Origin: Pseudonocardia hydrocarbonoxydans
GTDB taxonomy: Bacteria > Actinomycetota > Actinomycetes > Mycobacteriales > Pseudonocardiaceae
Direction of reading: 5' to 3'
NCBI RefSeq assembly: GCF_006539565.1
Contig: NZ_BJNG01000001.1
Location: 62,001-126,000 of the forward strand
DNA: 64,000 nucleotides
Shown: in pieces, positions 60,237 to 64,000 of the stretch
How positions within the stretch are numbered: the first letter of the stretch is position 1
Layout: every line of letters begins with the position of its first letter
Notes under the pieces: model-generated
Seen by the model: only the letters and a program-made list of their open reading frames with translations
What the model was told of the DNA's origin: nothing
The model's database searches: none
Program-made: the position numbers and the translations under genes

Positions 60237-61571
60237 GTGAGCGCTCAACCCCCGTCCGATACCGGGCCCGCCCGATCGTTACCCTCCGATGCTGTGGACA
60301 TCGACGGCCCGACCACCCGGCTGCGTGCCGTCCACGGATCGCCCGCCGATCCCGCGGGCGAGGAGCCGACCGCGCCCATCCCGGTCGTCACGTCCCGTGC
60401 CGACCGCGACGGAGACGGAGACGGCGAGGCGGAGCCCGCCGCGCCCGCCCCGCGGCGCGGCCGCCGCGGTGCGGTCCTGCTGCTCGCCGTCGCCGTGCTG
60501 CTGGTGGCGCTGCTGGGCGGCGCGGCCTACCTCTACCGGTCGCTGACCGCGGCGCCGGACTTCGAGGGCGCGGGCGAGGGCGACGTGATCGTGCAGGTCG
60601 CGGGCGGCGACTCGACCGCCGCGATCGGCCGCACCCTGGAGAGCGCCGGGGTCGTGGCGAGCGTGCAGGCGTTCCTGCGCGCGGCCGAGCAGGACGACCG
60701 GATCCTGGGCGTGCAGCCCGGCTCGTACCAGATGCGGTCACGGATGTCGGGCGCCGCGGCGGTGGAGCGCCTGCTCGACCCGCAGGCCAGGGTGGGGCAG
60801 CTGGAGATCCGCGGGGGCGTGCAGCTCGACGACACCAGCGCGCCCGACGGCACCGTCGCCCCCGGGGTGCTCACGCTCATCTCGCGGGCCACCTGCGCCA
60901 CGCTCGACGGCGCCGAGTCCTGCGTGTCGGTCGACGACCTGCGCGCGGCGATGGCCGGGACCGACCCGGCCGAGCTCGGTGTGCCCGAGTGGGCCCGCGA
61001 GGCGGTGGCGGCCGCCGACCCTGTGCGCCGCCTGGAGGGGCTGCTCGTGCCCGGGCTCTACGAGGTCGAGCCCGGCCGCTCGGCCGTCGAGGTGCTGCAG
61101 GGCCTGCTCGCCGTCTCGACCCCCCGCCTGGAGGAGAGCGGCCTCCTCACCGAGGCCGCGGCCACCGGCTACACCCCCTACGAGGTGCTGATCATCTCCT
61201 CGCTGGTGGAGAAGGAGGGGATCACGCCCGACATGCCGAAGGTCGCCCGGGTCGTCTACAACCGCCTCGGCATCGGCCAGCGCCTCGAGCTGGACTCCAC
61301 CGTCAACTACCCGCTGGACCTGCAGGCCCTGCGCACCACCGCCGAGGACCGCGGCACCCCGGGCCCCTACAACAGCTACGCGACCGCGGGCCTGCCGCCC
61401 ACGCCGATCGCCGCGCCCGGCCGCGACGCGCTGGCCGCCGCGCTCGACCCGGAGCCCGGGCCGTGGTTCTTCTTCGTGCGCTGCCAGACCGACGGCACCT
61501 CGTGCTTCGCCGAGACCTTCGACGAGCACACCGCGAACGTCACCCTGGCCCGGGAGAACGGCGCGTTCTGA
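60237..61571 (+). CDS. mltG: Endolytic transglycosylase MltG
   Basis: 444 aa from the GTG at 60237; the GTG at 60294, placed 8 nt after TACCCT, would give 425 aa. The variable acidic cytoplasmic N-terminus is followed by one membrane helix (RGAVLLLAVAVLLVALLGGAAYLY, about residues 77-100), a LysM-like part (VIVQVAGGDSTAAIGRTLESAGVVAS) and the YceG domain: LEGLLVPGLYEVEPGRSAVEVLQ, LIISSLVEKEGITPDMPKVARVVYNRL with the catalytic Glu (about residue 325), LELDSTVNYPL and GPYNSYATAGLPPTPIAAPG. It cleaves nascent glycan strands. Confidence 0.94.
   Translation: MSAQPPSDTGPARSLPSDAVDIDGPTTRLRAVHGSPADPAGEEPTAPIPVVTSRADRDGDGDGEAEPAAPAPRRGRRGAVLLLAVAVLLVALLGGAAYLYRSLTAAPDFEGAGEGDVIVQVAGGDSTAAIGRTLESAGVVASVQAFLRAAEQDDRILGVQPGSYQMRSRMSGAAAVERLLDPQARVGQLEIRGGVQLDDTSAPDGTVAPGVLTLISRATCATLDGAESCVSVDDLRAAMAGTDPAELGVPEWAREAVAAADPVRRLEGLLVPGLYEVEPGRSAVEVLQGLLAVSTPRLEESGLLTEAAATGYTPYEVLIISSLVEKEGITPDMPKVARVVYNRLGIGQRLELDSTVNYPLDLQALRTTAEDRGTPGPYNSYATAGLPPTPIAAPGRDALAAALDPEPGPWFFFVRCQTDGTSCFAETFDEHTANVTLARENGAF
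60280..60285 (+). promoter_or_regulatory. -10 element TACCCT within the 5' part of mltG
   Basis: TACCCT followed by 8 nt and an in-frame GTG at 60294. It may give a leaderless shorter MltG. Confidence 0.35.
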
Positions 61572-61607
61572 GAGCCAGCGGTTCTGGGGGGCCACCGGTT
61601 CCGGGGG

Positions 61608-62450
61608 CTACCGGCCGAAGAACCCCTCCGGGGGCAGCGGCGAGGGGTCCGCGGTGCGGTCGGTCGGGGCCACGGCGTCCCCGGCGAGCGCCCGCACCGC
61701 CGCGGCGTCGAGCACCCGCGCGGGGAACGGGTCGGCCGCCGTGCGGCGCGCCAGCCCGGCGACCGGGAGCTCGCCGTGGCCCGCGACCAGCAACAGGTTG
61801 CCGAACCGGCGCCCGCGCAGCACGGTGGGCGCGGCGACCAGCGCCAGCTCCCCGAACACCGCGGCGGCGGCCGCGCACTGGGCGCGCGCGAACGGCAGCG
61901 CGCCGCCGTCGGCGAGGTTGGCCACGTGCACCCCGCCGGGGGCGAGCACCCGGTCGACGGCGGCGAGGAAGTCGGTCGAGGTCAGGTGGGCCGGGATGCG
62001 GGCGCCGGCGAACACGTCGAGGACCACCAGGTCCGCCGACGCCGCGGGCGCCTCGGCCAGTCCCGCCCGCGCGTCGGCGACCGTCACCTCGATGCCGAGA
62101 CCGTCGGCGGGCAGCCGCCCGGCCACGAGATCGACCAGCGCGCCGTCGATCTCCACGACCCGCTGCGCCGAGCCGGGCCGGGTGGCGGCGACGTAGCGCG
62201 GCAGCGTCCACGCCCCGCCGCCCAGGTGCAGCACGCGCAGCGGGGCGGTGGGCGCGGCGAGGAGGTCGACGAGGTGGGCGAGGCGGCGCACGTACTCGAA
62301 CTCGAGGTGGGTGGGGTCGTCGAGGTCGACGTGGGACTGCGCGGTGCCGTCGACCAGCAGCGTCCAGCCCTGGGGCCGGTCGGGGTCGCCGACCAGCTCC
62401 GCGCTGCCGTGGTCGACCTCGGCCCGCACCACCGCCCGGGCCCGGTTCAC
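61608..62450 (-). CDS. Spermidine-synthase-like methyltransferase-fold protein
   Basis: 280 aa, GTG start. WTLLVDGTAQSHVDLDDPTHLEFEYVRRLAHLVD, LRVLHLGGGAWTLPRYVAATRPGSAQRVVEIDGALVDL and SADLVVLDVFAGARIPAHLTSTDFLAAVDRVLAPGGVHVANLADGG match the SpeE-like fold. The conserved GGGD/E substrate aspartates of true spermidine synthases are changed (GGGAWTLPRY), so aminopropyl transfer is doubtful. It stands where aroE usually lies. Product unknown. Confidence 0.85.
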   Translation of the reverse strand: MNRARAVVRAEVDHGSAELVGDPDRPQGWTLLVDGTAQSHVDLDDPTHLEFEYVRRLAHLVDLLAAPTAPLRVLHLGGGAWTLPRYVAATRPGSAQRVVEIDGALVDLVAGRLPADGLGIEVTVADARAGLAEAPAASADLVVLDVFAGARIPAHLTSTDFLAAVDRVLAPGGVHVANLADGGALPFARAQCAAAAAVFGELALVAAPTVLRGRRFGNLLLVAGHGELPVAGLARRTAADPFPARVLDAAAVRALAGDAVAPTDRTADPSPLPPEGFFGR

Positions 62451-62468
62451 CGCCCCATCCTGCCCGGC

Positions 62469-62897
62469 TCACCCGGCGGGCGGCACCCTCCCGTACACGC
62501 GGTCGACCACGGCGGTGAGCAGGACCCGGCGCTCGGCGACCATCGCGGCGCGGTACTCGTCCCAGTCGGGGTGCTCGCCGCGCACGTCGCGGTAGTAGGC
62601 GACCAGCGCCTCGACCGTGTCGTCGTGCGGGTCGGCCGCGGCCGCCGTCAGCTCGGCGGTGGCCTCGCCCACGGCGTAGGCGGACAGGTCGGGGCGGGTG
62701 ACCTGGTAGCTGCACCGCGGGTCGCGACGCAGGTTGCGGGTCTTGGCCCGGCCCTCGGTGACCGAGATCCGCAGGGTGCGGGTGTCCGGGTCGAACGCGT
62801 GGGTCACCACCGAGGACTGGGCGCGCCCGTCGCGCTTGAGCGTGATCAGGGTGCCGCCGGGGATGTCGGTGAACAGGTCGAGCAGGTGGGGGTCCAT
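62469..62897 (-). CDS. Pyridoxamine-phosphate-oxidase-fold protein, F420/FMN-binding class
   Basis: 142 aa, ATG behind AGGAG. GGTLITLKRDGRAQSSVVTHAFDPDTRTLRISVTEGRAKTRNLRRDPRCSYQVTRPD is the split beta-barrel signature of the TIGR03618-type F420-dependent family; WDEYRAAMVAERRVLLTAVVDRVYG is its usual end. Likely an F420H2-dependent reductase or cofactor-binding protein. Substrate unknown. It is 18 nt upstream of the SpeE-like gene on the same strand. Confidence 0.88.
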   Translation of the reverse strand: MDPHLLDLFTDIPGGTLITLKRDGRAQSSVVTHAFDPDTRTLRISVTEGRAKTRNLRRDPRCSYQVTRPDLSAYAVGEATAELTAAAADPHDDTVEALVAYYRDVRGEHPDWDEYRAAMVAERRVLLTAVVDRVYGRVPPAG

Positions 62898-63062
62898 GGG
62901 GCTCCTGTCGGTCGGTGCCCCGGGCTTACCACAGCGGACCGTCACCGGCGCGGACGCGGACGCGGGCCGTCCACCTCGGTGCCGGCCCGTCCACAGGCGG
63001 CGGTGGGGGCCTGGTGCGGGTGGGCGGGCCGGTCGAGGCTGGTCGGGGACGGGGGAGGCGAC

Positions 63063-63701
63063 GTGGGGGTGTGTGTGACGGTGGCCGGCGGGGTGGTGGC
63101 CGGGGTGGGGGCCGGGTCGGTGGCGCGGTGGCTGTTGGGCCGGATGGCGCGCGGGACGCGGGTGCGGATCCCGGTGTGCGAGGTGCTGGTCGCGCTGCCG
63201 TGGGCCGGGATCGCGGGCGGCTGGGCGGCGGGGGTGCTGCCAGGGCGGTGGGTGCCGGTGCTGCTCGGGCTGGCCTGGTTCGCGGCCGCCGCCGGGCCGG
63301 TCGACGCCCGGCACCGCCGCCTCCCCGACGCGCTCACCCTGCCCGCGGTCCCCGCCGCGCTGGTGCTGGTCGCGCCGTTGGGTGCGGGGGCGCTCGGGCG
63401 GGCGGGGCTCGGGGTGCTGCTCGCCGCGGGGGTGCACGCCGCGGTGCACCTCGCCGCGCCCGGCGCGCTGGGGGCGGGTGACGTCAAGCTGGCGGCGTCG
63501 CTGGGGGCGCCGCTGGCGGTGGTGTCGTGGCCCGCGCTCGTCGTCGCGGCGGTGGGCGCGTCGCTGCTGACGGCGCTGCTGGCCCTGGTGACCGGCGCCG
63601 GGCGCCGCGGGCGCGGGCCCGCGGTGCCGCACGGGCCGTCGATGCTGGTGGCGACGGCGGTCGTGGTCGTGGCCGCGGCGGGCGCCGGGGGTCCGTGGTG
63701 A
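63063..63701 (+). CDS. A24 family prepilin peptidase (no methylase domain)
   Basis: 212 aa from the GTG at 63063 behind GGGGGAGG; GTGs at 63069 and 63075 are alternatives. Five or six membrane helices. The two catalytic aspartates are in GPVDARHRRLPDALTLP (about residue 78) and LGAGDVKLAASLG (about 141, the G-x-G-D motif). The N-terminal cysteine-rich methylase domain of PilD is absent, as in the TadV/archaeal type. Its pilin substrates are not in the window. In actinobacteria this gene normally sits between aroE and aroC. Confidence 0.9.
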   Translation: MGVCVTVAGGVVAGVGAGSVARWLLGRMARGTRVRIPVCEVLVALPWAGIAGGWAAGVLPGRWVPVLLGLAWFAAAAGPVDARHRRLPDALTLPAVPAALVLVAPLGAGALGRAGLGVLLAAGVHAAVHLAAPGALGAGDVKLAASLGAPLAVVSWPALVVAAVGASLLTALLALVTGAGRRGRGPAVPHGPSMLVATAVVVVAAAGAGGPW

Positions 63702-63713
63702 GAGGATGGTCCG

Positions 63714-64000
63714 GTGCTGCGCTGGATGACCGCCGGGGAGTCCCACGGTCCTGCGCTGGTCGCCGTGCTGGAGGGCATGGTCGCCGGTGTCGGGATCACC
63801 ACCAAGGAGCTGAACGCCGAGCTGGCCCGGCGGAAGCTGGGCCACGGCCGGAGCCCGCGGATGGCGTTCGAGGCCGACGAGCTCGAGGTGATCGGGGGCC
63901 TGCGGCACGGGCTGACCCAGGGCGGCCCGGTGGCGGTGCGCATCGCCAACACCGAGTGGCCGAAGTGGGAGACCGTCATGGCGGCCGACCCCGTCGATCC
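63714..64000 (+). CDS. aroC: Chorismate synthase (5' part, cut by window edge)
   Basis: The first 95 codons, GTG start behind [35 protein letters not shown] is the standard beginning with the GESHG signature, then [44 protein letters not shown]. Last enzyme of the shikimate pathway, forming chorismate from EPSP with reduced FMN. Confidence 0.97.
   Translation, partial: MLRWMTAGESHGPALVAVLEGMVAGVGITTKELNAELARRKLGHGRSPRMAFEADELEVIGGLRHGLTQGGPVAVRIANTEWPKWETVMAADPVD

Overview
The window is very GC-rich chromosomal DNA from an actinobacterium, most likely a Pseudonocardia-like member of the Pseudonocardiales. This is inferred from conserved gene order (ruvC-ruvA-ruvB-yajC-secD-secF-apt-rel, then hisS, aspS, alaS-ruvX-mltG, prepilin peptidase and aroC), a mycobacterial-type LpqY-SugABC trehalose importer, mycobacterial-type SOS boxes and many leaderless promoters. 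I saw no rRNA, tRNA, CRISPR array, transposase or phage gene, so this is core chromosome with small accessory patches.

Layout. 1-4.8 kb (minus): a tellurium-resistance-type operon (terD, a second TerD-family gene, a CitE-like lyase, two phosphoribosyltransferase-like genes, the last cut by the window edge). 4.9-9.2 kb: a GNAT acetyltransferase, a DUF2510-like membrane protein and polA. 9.25-10.5 kb: a decaying patch, with a probably truncated secreted-protein gene and a deletion scar joining the start of a SnoaL-like gene to the last part of an acyl-CoA ligase gene. 10.6-16.8 kb: MOSC protein, P-loop kinase, methyltransferase, a large SARP/LAL regulator and a zinc alcohol dehydrogenase. 16.9-25.8 kb: ruvC and ruvA (each behind its own LexA box), ruvB, yajC-secDF, apt and rel. 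25.8-29.9 kb: lipoprotein, cyclophilin, metallo-beta-lactamase-fold hydrolase, hisS, methyltransferase. 29.9-33.4 kb (minus): YibE/F protein, frameshifted gluconate permease, gluconokinase. 33.6-35.7 kb: a LexA-boxed radical SAM protein carrying an intein. 35.7-39.7 kb: aspS, a DUF389 membrane protein and an APH-like kinase. 39.8-44.2 kb (minus): lpqY-sugA-sugB-sugC. 44.4-47.5 kb (minus): a small zinc-ribbon-like protein and an aminotransferase-Lrp-aminotransferase operon. 47.7-53.3 kb: rarA, a DUF4185 protein, and an arginine/ornithine catabolic set (arcA, Lrp, rocD). 53.3-57.1 kb: DNRLRE secreted protein, TetR with twin palindromic operators, an ECF sigma factor and two small envelope genes. 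57.1-64 kb: alaS-ruvX-mltG, a spermidine-synthase-like gene, a PPOX-class protein, a prepilin peptidase and the start of aroC.

The most unusual signal is a family of tiny coupled ORFs. Two 26-codon ORFs, one before rel and one before sugA, align without gaps (VTE[LP]ARA at the start, SEE near the end). Each is joined at both ends or at its downstream end by stop/start overlaps of the form GTGA. A third, shortened copy precedes the rel copy and probably begins a leaderless mRNA, so Rel translation may be relayed through two leader peptides. The second notable item is the intein: it splits the C-x3-C-x2-C iron-sulfur motif of a LexA-controlled radical SAM enzyme, so cluster binding should require protein splicing. 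Novelty of these items cannot be judged without database searches.
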